Virus record (IMG/VR): IMGVR_UViG_3300037225_001359
Location: 1-58,189 of that record
DNA: 58,189 bases
Reading direction: 5' to 3' (one strand)
Origin: a virus
Position numbers and translations under genes: made by a program. Shown here one piece after another: positions 1-10,700 of the stretch; the first letter of the stretch is position 1; each line of letters opens with the position of its first letter. The notes under the pieces are model-generated. The model was not told where the DNA came from. It saw only the letters and a program-made list of their open reading frames with translations, and searched no databases.

Positions 1-37
1 AGACTTTTTTCGAGAAAAAGTAGTATTATTTTGTATC

Positions 38-62
38 AATTTTAATAAAATTTATTAAAATT
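38..62 (-). repeat. 12-bp AT-only inverted repeat after the last gene
   Basis: A perfect palindrome of 12-base arms (AATTTTAATAAA and its complement) around a single base, directly after the TAA at 61-63. It could act as a weak transcript end, but it has no GC pairs and no clean T-run, so I do not call it a terminator. Confidence 0.4.
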
Positions 63-175
63 AGTATGGAAAATTACTTCTTTTATCAAAAAGGTTACTT
101 AAATCGTCTACTTCTTCCACAGATATGTGTTTAGCTTTAGAAATTGCGGGAGACGATTTAGTCCACAATTGTTTT
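61..175 (-). other. Probable C-terminal continuation of the 158-556 protein in a shifted frame
   Basis: This frame overlaps the end of the 158-556 gene and runs on to a TAA at 61-63. Its last 38 residues (QLWTKSSPA ... ISVEEVDDLSNLFD ... NFPY) have normal composition, while the part upstream that overlaps the gene is a Met/Ile/Lys-rich shadow. The switch point is the seven-A run near position 172-178. The most economical reading is one protein of about 167 residues, reached by a +1 (or -2) shift or by a one-base indel. The stop is followed by the 38-62 inverted repeat. Confidence 0.45.
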
Positions 176-556
176 TTTCTTTTCATTAATTTTCTTACGA
201 GCATCATCAAGACCAGAATCAGCATTAAGTTGATCCTCCTGCTTCCATATCTCATTACGTTTTTTCTCAAGATCTTTATATTCATTGCTATTTTTATCAC
301 CTTCATAATAAACGGTCTTATCATGTGCCTTTTGTCCTTCATCAATAAGAGTTTTCCGTTCTGGACTATTATGTACATGTGTCCAAAGTTCATCTGGTGT
401 TTTAAACTTTGAAATATCAACTACATGATGCTTCGATCTATCAGCAGCGGGATGTTCTTTTAAATATTTTTGCATCGCCTCTTCTGAATAAAAATCCATA
501 GCTCTTTTGCCGATCCATTTCGCTTCTTTGACAATATCATTTACAATCTGTTTCAT
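158..556 (-). CDS. Small charged phage protein, possibly frameshifted at its C-terminus
   Basis: 132 residues, very rich in Lys, Glu and Asp, with a predicted helical second half. A good ribosome site (AAAGGAG) lies 8 bases before the ATG, and a copy of the recurrent TTTCTAAAG motif lies 40 bases upstream. The segment EEAMQKYLKEHP followed by ADRSKHHVVD resembles a short motif I recall from other large-phage proteins (KYLKEHPxADxSKH); its function is unknown. The frame stops at TIVD just after a run of seven A. In another frame a further 38 residues of sensible protein (from QLWTKSSPA to RSNFPY) continue to position 61. Removing one A from the run would join the two. This is either a programmed shift, a real mutation or a sequencing indel. 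The function is not recognised. Confidence 0.7.
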   Translation of the reverse strand: MKQIVNDIVKEAKWIGKRAMDFYSEEAMQKYLKEHPAADRSKHHVVDISKFKTPDELWTHVHNSPERKTLIDEGQKAHDKTVYYEGDKNSNEYKDLEKKRNEIWKQEDQLNADSGLDDARKKINEKKKTIVD

Positions 557-595
557 TTTACTTTCTCCTTTAAAATTATATATTTTTATAACAAT

Positions 596-611
596 ATAAA
601 TTCTTTAGAAA
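596..611 (-). promoter_or_regulatory. Putative phage promoter motif (copy 1)
   Basis: Minus-strand TTTCTAAAGAATTTAT, starting just after the stop of the 615-1205 gene and 40 bases before the 158-556 start codon. It is one of seven intergenic, same-orientation copies of TTTCTAAAGNNTTTAT in the window. Promoter function is inferred from position and recurrence. Confidence 0.55.
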
Positions 612-614
612 AAT

Positions 615-1205
615 TCAAATTCCCTGCGGTAAGAAATTAATTCTCCAGACAAGTGCCATTTCTGCGTTTGCGGGTTTGCTGATTGCAGAAAATGTCAAAT
701 AATTAAACATTGTTCCACTATTAGCTGTTCCTGATGCATCTCCACCGAATAATCCCATTTCCACTAAAATCGCATCAAGACCTCCCAAACCACCCGGAAA
801 TGTGAATTCAAAATCTACGATCCAAGTTGGCGGAGTAGCCTGATTGATAAATGTGTTGGGATCAACAAATGGTATACCCGTGTTTGTTCTTATAACTCTA
901 GCTGCTTCTGTCACAAGCTGTGTTGTTCCAACAGTTTGCAATGGCGGATTGAATGGATCCCATCCCGGATCTCCAGTTCCGACAGCAAGATATGTAATTC
1001 CTGACACAAAACTTGCCGGACTTGTCGTTTGATTTGCCCATCTTGCAAGTAATAAGCTAGCAGAATCGACAATAATGTTTTTCAAATGTCGGTCTGGATT
1101 ATTGACAACATCATCGTGCTTAAGATCCTTCCCAATCTTAATAAAAACTTCACCAGTAAAATTGAAATGGCAATTTTCTGTAAACATCATTTTCTTTTTT
1201 TTCAT
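615..1205 (-). CDS. Virion-associated protein of the tail or fibre tip (hypothetical)
   Basis: 196 residues. The layout matches a pattern I know from phage tail-region proteins: an N-terminal strand segment (FTGEVFIKIGKDL), a short helix, then ITYLAVGTGDPGWD, an Ala/Glu/Arg segment (TTQLVTEAARVIR) and a C-terminal beta sandwich ending in WRINFLPQGI. Such proteins usually lie beside fibre genes and are thought to be fibre-associated. It directly follows the 2126-residue tail protein with 12 bases of spacing, so it is probably translated from the same mRNA. The AAAGGAG-like signal is weak (GGAGGAAAAAATG). No enzyme motif is seen. A copy of the promoter-like motif follows its stop. Confidence 0.7.
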   Translation of the reverse strand: MKKKKMMFTENCHFNFTGEVFIKIGKDLKHDDVVNNPDRHLKNIIVDSASLLLARWANQTTSPASFVSGITYLAVGTGDPGWDPFNPPLQTVGTTQLVTEAARVIRTNTGIPFVDPNTFINQATPPTWIVDFEFTFPGGLGGLDAILVEMGLFGGDASGTANSGTMFNYLTFSAISKPANAEMALVWRINFLPQGI

Positions 1206-1217
1206 TTTTTCCTCCGA

Positions 1218-4200
1218 TTAAGACGATTTATTGATATTGCTAAAAATTTCATAAAATGTATGTGGATATGAAGCATCTAATCCAAAAACAGTATCAGTTG
1301 CATCATTTCCAGACGGAGCAGTAAATTCAATTGAAGTACTGCCCGTCAATAAAATTGCTCCCAGCATCGGATCATGTCTGACATAATTATCAGCTACGTG
1401 AGATGAACTTGTCGGATCATCGACAATATCAAATCCAATTGTCGTTCCAATTGTTGTGCTAGCGTTTGGACCCGACGCCCATAATAAACTAAAGCTTGTG
1501 CTATTCACAATAACGAACTGATGATTATAATAATTTTCAAAAGGATCCTCAAAATTTACGACAAATCCGGCAAATTGAGCATTCATTTCTATCATAATTT
1601 CTGCAATCATATCAGCAGCATTATATAATCCGTGAACTATTGTTGCAGTATAAACTGTAGCTCCAATTTGAAAATCAAGCTTGTCATTGGTGCTATCAAT
1701 CAGAAAATAATTTATAAAACCTTCTTCCGTTGCACAACCTGGAAAAATAACATTGATATTTGCAATAATTTCAGTAATTGTTGTTGCAGCTGGTATTGCT
1801 CCTCTCAAATCGATTTGATGAGCACCGCTTCCGTCTATATTTAAATTTATGTTATACAAAGCACTGAGATCATACGTATAATCTAAACTAATTAATTCTT
1901 CAAAGGCATTCACACCCAATACATCCGTACCGTTCAGAATTGATTGATTCAAAATGAATGGTTTATAATTTATTCCAATCGCATCTCCAGCATTTTCTTC
2001 ATAGGGATGTTTTTTAGTTGAAAACGTCATTGTTTGTAAAGCATCTTCTGGTAATTCGGGCATTTCAAACAAAAATCCTTGGCGTCCATCAATTGTAAAA
2101 TTTTGAAATCTGTCACTAATCTTTATCTGCCCCATCGCCTCACTAAAAATATTTCTTTGTTTTATCCAAACATGTGCCGGTTTTACAATTTTAAAGAAAT
2201 GTGAAATATTTGCAATAAAAGCTGTATAGTCGATTCCGATCAGTCTGCTTTGTCCGATTAAATAATCAACTGACACGGTGAATTGATCTGAAATATCACT
2301 TGATTCTTGAAATAATTCATGCATGACAATACTGAATGGAGCATACAACGTGATTCCCTGTTCAATGCTAGATTTTTTGGAACCCTTCAAAAATATCGAC
2401 AGTAATGATGTCAGCAAACTACGATAAAGCTCTGTTGATTGCAAGCTTTCAGTTGTCGGCTCTGCCTTTAATAAATATCCGACTTTTTGATATAAATATT
2501 CTTGACGTACAGTATCAACTGATTCATCGTCGGCTAAAGCTTGCAACTCTTGCACAACTCTGGCTAATTCTTTAGCAATCGCTTTTTGATGTCCATAAAA
2601 TGATGTCGACCTCGACCGAGTATAATTGCTTGCCGTATTTTTCTGCATGTCATCGATAAATGTCAATGCTTGCTTTTGTATAAAGTTTCTGTCTTGTATC
2701 GACGGTGTTGCGACAATGCTTGGAACAAAAGAATAATCATATTCTGCCATGACCTTATTGATAAAATCTGTCGCATTAATCGTAATATTTACATATTTTC
2801 CATGAGCAAATTCAAAATCGGGTGTAATAAAGAACAAATATCCTAAATCATTTTCGATATAAGTCACATAAGGATTTTTTTCTTCAATATAAATGTTTAA
2901 TGTCTTTGCTGAATTTGATATTTTTTGATTCAGAATCGGTGTTATTTGATCTGACAAATTTTCACGATATTGTCCGTCTAATATTGTCGAAACATAAACT
3001 GGAACTGTGCTATTTGATGGAATATAGTTATTAAGATAATCGTTTAATTTTTCAATTGTGCTATAATTATTACTTTGTAAATTCAAACTCAAATCCAGTT
3101 GTCCGCTTAAATAAGTAATCAAATGACTGTTCTGAATTGTCAATCGAGCATTAGGTCTTGGCCCCTTATAATAAACACCTAAGATTGGTGTTGAAATAAC
3201 TTTGAATTCAAAACTTTGAATTGTGAAATCAACAGCAGAAACATCTAATCCAAAATCATCCGATACTGCAACAACTACATTTGATTTTGTCGAAACATCA
3301 TAAGCGTTGGGAATAGGATTTAATTGTCGAATTCTTGGTCCAACTATTTGTTGAAGTACCGACGTTTTTACATCTTCAATATTTCCGGCTTTATCAGTTG
3401 AATAATAATAAAATGTCAGCGGTAAAATTGATTCTGAAATTTCAAAAGAATCATCCTGTTCAAAACTTGATGTAACTGGCATGGGAGTTGTCAAAGAAAA
3501 GAATGTTTTATCTCTTCCCGACACTTCGTCATTTGCGTCAAAAGTCACAATGACATTAGATCCGCTAAGTTGCAAATCATAAATAGTTTCAGGTGCCGTT
3601 TTATCTATGTGCAAAACTGTCTTCTTCGTTATTTCTTTATTTCCTGCATTATCAACCGCATAAAATTCTACATCGATATTTCCTTCCAATCCCACTTCGA
3701 ATGGACCCGTATATTCAATAAATGTACTTTGGGGTAATTGCCCATTGTTGATATAATCTCCGCCAAATTTATAAAAAGTTTCTTTAACTCCAGATAAGAC
3801 ATCAGAAGATGTTAAAGTTACAACGGGAGATGTAACAAACCAACCTTTTTCTTGATCAGTATTTGCAATCACATTTCCGTCAGGAGGATCAGGTATTACT
3901 GAAATTAAGGTTATGGGAGCATCACCATCAACAAAAATAGGCAAACCTGATGTATTTGGACTTGTCAAATTTCCTGCTACATCTTCAACGATATAAGTTA
4001 GATAATATGTTCCCGATTGAGTTAAAACGATGTGCGATTGAGATTCAGAAATAAATTCTGCTTTTTGAGAATTAATTGTCGGAATTGAACCATCAGTTGT
4101 ATAAAAAGTTGCATATACACCTGACATGTCATCATGTGATGTAACAGTAACGATAAACGGTACTCCGTTATAATCAGCATCATAACTATAATCGTCTATA

Positions 4201-7200
4201 GGCATGCCAGGAGCAGTTGCATCATATCTGAAACTGAATGCTCTAATCGAACTTCTTTTTTGTAAAACATCCGTATCGGCTAGTGAGTTTTTATCCAAAA
4301 CTCTAATTGAAACGGTATGATATCCATCACCATTCGCTAAATAAAAATATGGTGATGAAAATGCTATTTTATATCTTGCAGCTCTGGGAATACCCTGATT
4401 ATCAAATGCAAAATCATCAAATCTGCTCAGTGAAATTGCAATTGAAGATACGGGATCAATAACTGGCGGTGTTGATGAACTTGAACTATTGAGTCCATAA
4501 TCTACTTCTTGTAATGACACATAATGTTTATAATCAACTCTAATTTTATCCAAATCAGCATCTGTCGGAAATTGGATGCCACCGATATTTATTGTATTAT
4601 AAACACCATTGGGTCCACGATCAGCTAATTTTGCATAAGGTAAAATTTGAAATGGATTAGTATAAACAACTGTAAAAACATACTGAATAAATAAACCAAC
4701 ATTTGTCGGCATATCATCAGCATATTTATTACTCATTCTAACTTTGAAATAATCTGCAAGATATTGATTCGATCCAGTATCTATCGCGGCATTATCAAAT
4801 CCCAATACACTTGCCGAATTGCTTTGTGTCCAATCTAAAGAAAAGTTTGTAAAAGTATTTCCGATTGTAAATCTATGGCTAGTCAAATCATAAGAAACAT
4901 AATAATTACCAACAGTCGATTCATAATTTAGAGCATTTTGTAAAAAAGTTGCTAAATCAGCACCGGCATAAATACCAGCTGTAATTGTAATATTGCCGTT
5001 GTTAAGAAGTGGTGAAGGATCTGAAAACTTCAAATGGTCATTTTCACCAGCCACAATTAAGAACGTATCAACAAAACATGAATCATACATGTCTTGCAAA
5101 AGATTTGGAATTCCTCCTCTGACATCAATTAAATCGGTTGTTGAAGCATAAACAACTAAATTGAATGGTGATTTATACCAACCCGAATTTCCATTTGGAG
5201 GATCAACAATAAAGCTTATTTCTGGCCAATTTTTTTCAATTTTTATGGGTAATGAATGTTTGTGACTTTCTTCATTTCCGGCATTATCAATCGACCAAAA
5301 TTCCGTCTGATACAAACCATCTTCTGAAAATATGTATTCAGTCGTTAAACCACTAAATATTTCAGCTTCTTCAATAAATGTTCCATCGGCTATTGTGTAA
5401 ACATTTAAATAAGTTGCCTTAACTCCTGATGAGTCATCTGATGCTTCAAGTTTATAAAGAATATTACTGTCATGAGATAACGGAACATATATCGGCTCAG
5501 TTAATCCATATCCGACCTTATTTATTGGATCATCAGTGTTTAATTCTTCGGGCAAATGAGAATCGTCATATTCATAATCAACAAATATTGTATCTGTCAA
5601 ATTTACGGCAGGACTTATTTCGATGACATTTCTATCTATTCCCGAGGCAAATTGTATACCGAAAATATACGGAATTACAGTATAATCGACTAGTGGCGCA
5701 TTTTGATTTCTAATTCTTAAATTATTGTTGTCATCATATAATATGTCTTTTACATTGGGATTTACCAAAGACAAATGTGTTGCATCAGTGACAATTGCAA
5801 TTTCATTTTCTACAATAGTCCAGCCAGGATTAGTATTTAATTCAAATACACCTTCTAATTCAAGACTATTATCATTTGTTACTGGTGCAATTGTGTCGAT
5901 TTTAAATTCGAATTCATTAAAATCTTCGACATTTCCCGCTTTGTCCATCGAAAAATATGTCAGAATATTATCATTTTGATGTATTGGCAATATTCCGCCA
6001 TTGTATTCATATAGCGGTCCATTGTCCCAACGATAATATGTTTTAGAAGCACCCGATGCAAAATCGAAAACATTAAAACTGATTTGAGGATCAACGATAA
6101 ACCAGTTGTCAGTTGAAAATTTTGTGACAAGATTGGTGATAGGTTTTTGTTGATCAAGACGATATAATTTGCTTGCAGTCGGACTTGAATTTCCTTTTGT
6201 ATCTATAGCATAAAATGTCAATGTCCATTCACCATCATAGGGCAAATACATGGGTGAAACATATTGTGTATCAACGTCAGTTTCTAAGAAAATATATGGA
6301 TATGCTGCTGGATCTAAGCCGAATAAAACTTTAGTTGCATCAGACAATGGATTACTTGGAGCAGTCAATCTAATTTGAGATGATGCAAGTTTTGAACCGG
6401 CTGTGGGAGAAGTTAATGTGATATAACCAATTCCTGCAGTTCCGTCTTTTCCTGTTTCAGTCGCTATTGTCTGTTGCAAAGTATTATTTATTACGTTAAT
6501 AACATCAGTTATCGTAACGACATCAGCAGTAATTTGAACTTCTACTAAACTATTATTGTCAACAGTGATATCAAATAAATAAGGAGCAATTAAATTTCCC
6601 CAATTAATTTTTGGAAGCAGACTATTTGATCCTGTAAATTTTGCAGAATTGTTGCCATTTGTATTCGTAAATTTATAAATGATCGATTGAATTCCAATAG
6701 AATCATCAGCAGACAATGTTATTTGTGGTGGTGTCTTATACCAACCAAATTTACCATCAATGGGAATATTTTCAGAAACATAGATATCTGACGCTGAAGG
6801 AGGAGTAACATCGATATCAACATTAACATGTGTATTTTCTACTTTTTCTTTATTTCCGGCTAAATCAACTGAAAAATACTTAACATCATAAGATCCTGTT
6901 TTGCTTAAAGATATTGATGATCCACTACTTGATTGAGTTGTCGGTATTGTTCCGTCTGTCGTGAAAAATGTTTCTGCTACACCCGATGCATTATCAGATT
7001 GTAGCAAATTAATTGTCAAAGCTTTTTCTTGAATACCGATAGGAGCATCATCGACAGTAATCGGTGGTGTATCATCAAGTTTAAAATATTGCAAATTTGT
7101 CGCTTCAATATTTCCAGCAACATCAATTGCAAAATATTGAAGTTCATGAACACCTTCAGGTGATGGGATACTTAGCGGAAAATTATAATCTGAAAAGTCA

Positions 7201-7598
7201 TTATCATCCCACCGATATCTAATCTTTGCAACACCGGATGATGCGTCAGTAGCAGAAATCGAAATTGAAACATTTGTATAATACCATCCATTCGTTCCTT
7301 CAGGAGCATGACTAACTGTTATCACTGAAGTCGGAGTAACATTATCCATCCAAATTTGTTGTGAATAAATCTGGCTAGATATTATTCCGTTATTGGCAAA
7401 ATATCTGATTTGAATTATTCCTTGACCAAAAACTAATGCTTTGTTATTTACTGCGATTTGAGAAAGCAAAGTCGGCGTAGAACCGTCTGTTGTATAATAA
7501 ACAATCGCAGCAGGATCACTGCAAGTAAATTTGACAACAAATAAATCAGTTAAATTCCACTGATTTGTCGGAATATTTGTCGAAACAGTTAATAACAT
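1218..7598 (-). CDS. Giant tail or baseplate-fibre protein with chitobiase-like and OmpL47-like repeats
   Basis: 2126 residues, the largest product here and almost entirely beta-structured. It carries a tandem array of about ten Ig-like modules. Many end in a phrase like YFAIDVAGN or FYAVDNAGNKE, typical of OmpL47-type domains. Several contain YYTTDGSTPT or FFTTDGTIPT, the signature of the chitobiase/hexosaminidase C-terminal fold (CHB_HEX_C). Two inserts, ending in SASVLGFDNA (near 4800) and TTIGFDIVDD (near 1430), belong to an LGF module also present in the 17760-21911 protein. Residues from about 1460 on are a different, possibly helical domain (KAIAKELARVVQELQALADD). Position at the end of the baseplate cluster and the adhesive module types suggest a host-facing fibre or baseplate arm. 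No catalytic residues are evident. A GTGAGG ribosome site precedes the ATG. Confidence 0.85.
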   Translation of the reverse strand: MLLTVSTNIPTNQWNLTDLFVVKFTCSDPAAIVYYTTDGSTPTLLSQIAVNNKALVFGQGIIQIRYFANNGIISSQIYSQQIWMDNVTPTSVITVSHAPEGTNGWYYTNVSISISATDASSGVAKIRYRWDDNDFSDYNFPLSIPSPEGVHELQYFAIDVAGNIEATNLQYFKLDDTPPITVDDAPIGIQEKALTINLLQSDNASGVAETFFTTDGTIPTTQSSSGSSISLSKTGSYDVKYFSVDLAGNKEKVENTHVNVDIDVTPPSASDIYVSENIPIDGKFGWYKTPPQITLSADDSIGIQSIIYKFTNTNGNNSAKFTGSNSLLPKINWGNLIAPYLFDITVDNNSLVEVQITADVVTITDVINVINNTLQQTIATETGKDGTAGIGYITLTSPTAGSKLASSQIRLTAPSNPLSDATKVLFGLDPAAYPYIFLETDVDTQYVSPMYLPYDGEWTLTFYAIDTKGNSSPTASKLYRLDQQKPITNLVTKFSTDNWFIVDPQISFNVFDFASGASKTYYRWDNGPLYEYNGGILPIHQNDNILTYFSMDKAGNVEDFNEFEFKIDTIAPVTNDNSLELEGVFELNTNPGWTIVENEIAIVTDATHLSLVNPNVKDILYDDNNNLRIRNQNAPLVDYTVIPYIFGIQFASGIDRNVIEISPAVNLTDTIFVDYEYDDSHLPEELNTDDPINKVGYGLTEPIYVPLSHDSNILYKLEASDDSSGVKATYLNVYTIADGTFIEEAEIFSGLTTEYIFSEDGLYQTEFWSIDNAGNEESHKHSLPIKIEKNWPEISFIVDPPNGNSGWYKSPFNLVVYASTTDLIDVRGGIPNLLQDMYDSCFVDTFLIVAGENDHLKFSDPSPLLNNGNITITAGIYAGADLATFLQNALNYESTVGNYYVSYDLTSHRFTIGNTFTNFSLDWTQSNSASVLGFDNAAIDTGSNQYLADYFKVRMSNKYADDMPTNVGLFIQYVFTVVYTNPFQILPYAKLADRGPNGVYNTINIGGIQFPTDADLDKIRVDYKHYVSLQEVDYGLNSSSSSTPPVIDPVSSIAISLSRFDDFAFDNQGIPRAARYKIAFSSPYFYLANGDGYHTVSIRVLDKNSLADTDVLQKRSSIRAFSFRYDATAPGMPIDDYSYDADYNGVPFIVTVTSHDDMSGVYATFYTTDGSIPTINSQKAEFISESQSHIVLTQSGTYYLTYIVEDVAGNLTSPNTSGLPIFVDGDAPITLISVIPDPPDGNVIANTDQEKGWFVTSPVVTLTSSDVLSGVKETFYKFGGDYINNGQLPQSTFIEYTGPFEVGLEGNIDVEFYAVDNAGNKEITKKTVLHIDKTAPETIYDLQLSGSNVIVTFDANDEVSGRDKTFFSLTTPMPVTSSFEQDDSFEISESILPLTFYYYSTDKAGNIEDVKTSVLQQIVGPRIRQLNPIPNAYDVSTKSNVVVAVSDDFGLDVSAVDFTIQSFEFKVISTPILGVYYKGPRPNARLTIQNSHLITYLSGQLDLSLNLQSNNYSTIEKLNDYLNNYIPSNSTVPVYVSTILDGQYRENLSDQITPILNQKISNSAKTLNIYIEEKNPYVTYIENDLGYLFFITPDFEFAHGKYVNITINATDFINKVMAEYDYSFVPSIVATPSIQDRNFIQKQALTFIDDMQKNTASNYTRSRSTSFYGHQKAIAKELARVVQELQALADDESVDTVRQEYLYQKVGYLLKAEPTTESLQSTELYRSLLTSLLSIFLKGSKKSSIEQGITLYAPFSIVMHELFQESSDISDQFTVSVDYLIGQSRLIGIDYTAFIANISHFFKIVKPAHVWIKQRNIFSEAMGQIKISDRFQNFTIDGRQGFLFEMPELPEDALQTMTFSTKKHPYEENAGDAIGINYKPFILNQSILNGTDVLGVNAFEELISLDYTYDLSALYNINLNIDGSGAHQIDLRGAIPAATTITEIIANINVIFPGCATEEGFINYFLIDSTNDKLDFQIGATVYTATIVHGLYNAADMIAEIMIEMNAQFAGFVVNFEDPFENYYNHQFVIVNSTSFSLLWASGPNASTTIGTTIGFDIVDDPTSSSHVADNYVRHDPMLGAILLTGSTSIEFTAPSGNDATDTVFGLDASYPHTFYEIFSNINKSS

Positions 7599-7624
7599 CT
7601 CAAATCCTCACAATTAATGGAAAA

Positions 7625-7771
7625 TTATTTCTTTCTTTCAGAGCCTTGGTGTTCCTTGCCGCAAACAGTGCAATGTAGTTTTGTCCCGTCCTTATTTGGA
7701 CAACAAACTCTCATACCTTTGCCATTTAATTCATCTTGGCCTTCATGTTGACATGAACATTTCAAAATCAT
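7625..7771 (-). CDS. 48-residue Cys-rich (zinc-ribbon-like) small phage protein
   Basis: A short gene with a strong ribosome site (AAAAGGAG, 6 bases before the ATG) between the J-like protein and the giant tail protein. The product starts MILKCSCQHEGQDELNGKG, continues with RVCC and ends with a CTVCGKE knuckle, so four or five Cys could bind one zinc ion. I recall similar tiny phage proteins (CxCxHExQDxxxGKGxRV ... RCTVCG) annotated only as hypothetical. It may have a structural or regulatory role. Confidence 0.8.
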   Translation of the reverse strand: MILKCSCQHEGQDELNGKGMRVCCPNKDGTKLHCTVCGKEHQGSERKK

Positions 7772-7790
7772 GATCTACTCCTTTTTAATT

Positions 7791-10700
7791 TTAATTTGTT
7801 GTTGAAAGAATTGTTTGTGGTACTAAATTTAAAATTATGTTACCAACTGTCAGATATTCTAGAGACGTTATTGAAATATCTGATGAACCGATATTTCCGA
7901 AAACAGCATAATCAACTGTATAAATATGTTTTGAAGGATCATCTGTCGGATCAATTCCACCGTTCAAAGTTGAAATGATAACTTCACCTTGATTGCTAAT
8001 ATAGCCTTGTCCTGCAGCAGCATCAACTTGCGTCGGATCAGAAATCATTGTTAATGGTCTATCATCTTCGAATATTGCATAAAATCCATCATTGCCATTC
8101 GATCCTTTTGTTTTATTTTGCAAAGCATTTATTCCTGTCGTCCAAGCCCTGACAACATTTTGCTGATACAATTGAAATTCTGCAGTTAGTTCTTCTCGAT
8201 TTATCTGATCGCCATTTGATTTAACTATTTTTGTTAAAGGAATCATGACAGATACAACATTATTTACACTTTCAAGCGCACTGACGATATCTGATTGTGC
8301 GATGCCTTGTCCAAGTTTCAAACGATTTATTTGATTTGAAATTGCTGATTTACAATTTGCTGACAATAAATTCAAATCAGAATTAGCTTTTGCAATGATA
8401 CCGATTTCAAAATCTAAACTTGTTTCTATCGCGCCTTTGATAAGCACATCAGCTGCAAGAGGTCTTCCAGAATTAATCACATTTTGAACAATTGCGATTA
8501 ATGGATTAACATTATAGGTCACAGTGTAAAGTTCGGCATATTCATAAGAACAACTTAATGATCGACCGTCATCGGGTATTGTTGAAATTGTTGTTCTACT
8601 AATTCTTACATTATATCCACCATCTTCTGCAGTAACTATATAATCATGTCCTGCACTATAAACTGTTGTTGAGGGATTTTGCTCTTTCAAAATAATCGTA
8701 TCAATGTCAATTCCTTTATTCGAAAGTGATGTCATCTCAAAATTAATCAAAACAATGTTCTCAGAAGTATAATGAATTGAATCACCCGAAATTGAAAATG
8801 GTGGAATCATTGTCAATGTTCTGTTTGCCTTTGTTGAATTTCCATTAAGTAAAATATCATCAAATTTATTCAATCGATATTCAGCTGGATTCAAGGTTCC
8901 CGATTCATTTGAAACTGAAGAAATTGAATCGACTGGCTGATTCAAAAACAAATAAGCATTGTCAGGATTTTGATAACGATAATTGACACTAAATTTATCG
9001 TTATTTCCTGTTCCAATTGTCATATTTGTAAGATTATTTTTTGTGTTTATGAAAATACATTGTTGATATTGAAATTCTAAAATACAACTTTGTAAAATAT
9101 CAGGATTCGCAAATGCAGCAGTTGTCTGCTCAGATGTTGCACTAGCTACAACTACTTCGCCAACAACTGGTATGATATAATCATAATCAACAGTTATCGT
9201 ATCATTAATTCCTAATGTAATAATCAATGTAATAACCCTAGTCAAAATATCAATTGTATAATCAGTTCCCTCTACTAATATTTTTGCTGCTTGTCCTGTC
9301 GTATTTTTATAAACAGTGTATGAATTTTCAACGGGCTCATGTAAAAGTGTGAAATTAATATTATCAAAAGAAATCGGACTTTCATTTAAAATCGACGTTC
9401 TATAAAAATAATCCGCTATTACCTGATCTCCAGCAGTTAGCGGATTGAGAAAAAGAATCTGTCCTGTCAATAAAGTTACCCTAACTAATGATTTGTCCAT
9501 TGCAATACTGTTCAAATATAATGTCCAGCAACCACTAATGTCGTACTCTTCGTTTTTCGTTACATTAAGAATATTCTTGACACTTATTATTTGTGAAGAC
9601 GAAGAAACGCTAGAATTTGTGCATTCAATCAAAACATTTGTTGATCCGTTAAATGGCAATATATTTCGATTAAAATTTGTATCATTATTTATTAACGCAA
9701 ATAAAAATCCGAAAGAATCTTGATACTGAATAGGTAATCCTCCATCGATATAAATATCGACTTTTCCATAAATATGTTTATGTCTAACTTCATCATAATC
9801 TCTTTGCATCAAATAATCACCAGCATCGACAATTTTTTCGTCTTCAACAGTTGGTATTCCTGCAACATTTTTCTTATATCCATAAAATGTTCCTATGTCG
9901 ACTCCAACAATTGCCAATTCTGCGCGATCTGCTAAACTAGAATTACTTTCACTGTCTTGACCACCAAAAGCTGTTGCAGTGTTTGTCACTTGTAAGCCCG
10001 AAACCGATGAACTAATTAATGTATCAGATGAAACATTACCTGCTGATCCTGCAGCAACAGCTTGTGCCGGAATTTTTAATTCATATCTTTGTGTCGATGC
10101 ATTAAAAAATCCTTGCAAACCAGCAACAGTCATTGTTCCCGATGTCAATGTACTAAATGTAATTGCTGCTTCATTTGCAGTTGGCACAGTACTAATTATT
10201 GCTCCCGAATTTACTGTTACATCAGCAGTAATGGGTGTTTCTGTATAAAATGTCAATATTGTCTGTGCTTGTGTAGCTGCAATTCTAAATGTTCCAAAAT
10301 TAAATGCTAATTTATCAAATGCAAAATCAATCATGTTTTGAACATCCGTATCAGCAGTATCTGATGTAAAGAAAAAAGCAACTTCTAATAGTTGTTTATA
10401 TGGACTGTCTGAAACGGGATCAGAAATTCCATCTCCATTTGAATCATCAAGATTTCGTAATGTCAAGAATGATTGTGATTGATTTGTAAAATCATTTCTG
10501 ACATTCATCAAATACATTTCCAAACTATTGGGGTCAACATGAAGTTGTCTTGTCACAGAACCGGGCTTCACATCAAGTTTAGGTTCACGAGTCAATAATG
10601 TTGTGATGTAATCTAATGAAATGTCATTTTGCGATCTAATTTGTGTCGGTACAATTGCTGTTGAAATAATAATGGGTGTACCACTAACTTCTATAGATTG

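Noticed and set aside
125-412. Plus-strand frame rich in hydrophobic residues near the left edge
   Set aside because: It mirrors a Lys/Glu-rich minus-strand gene that has its own ribosome site; composition is typical of a shadow.
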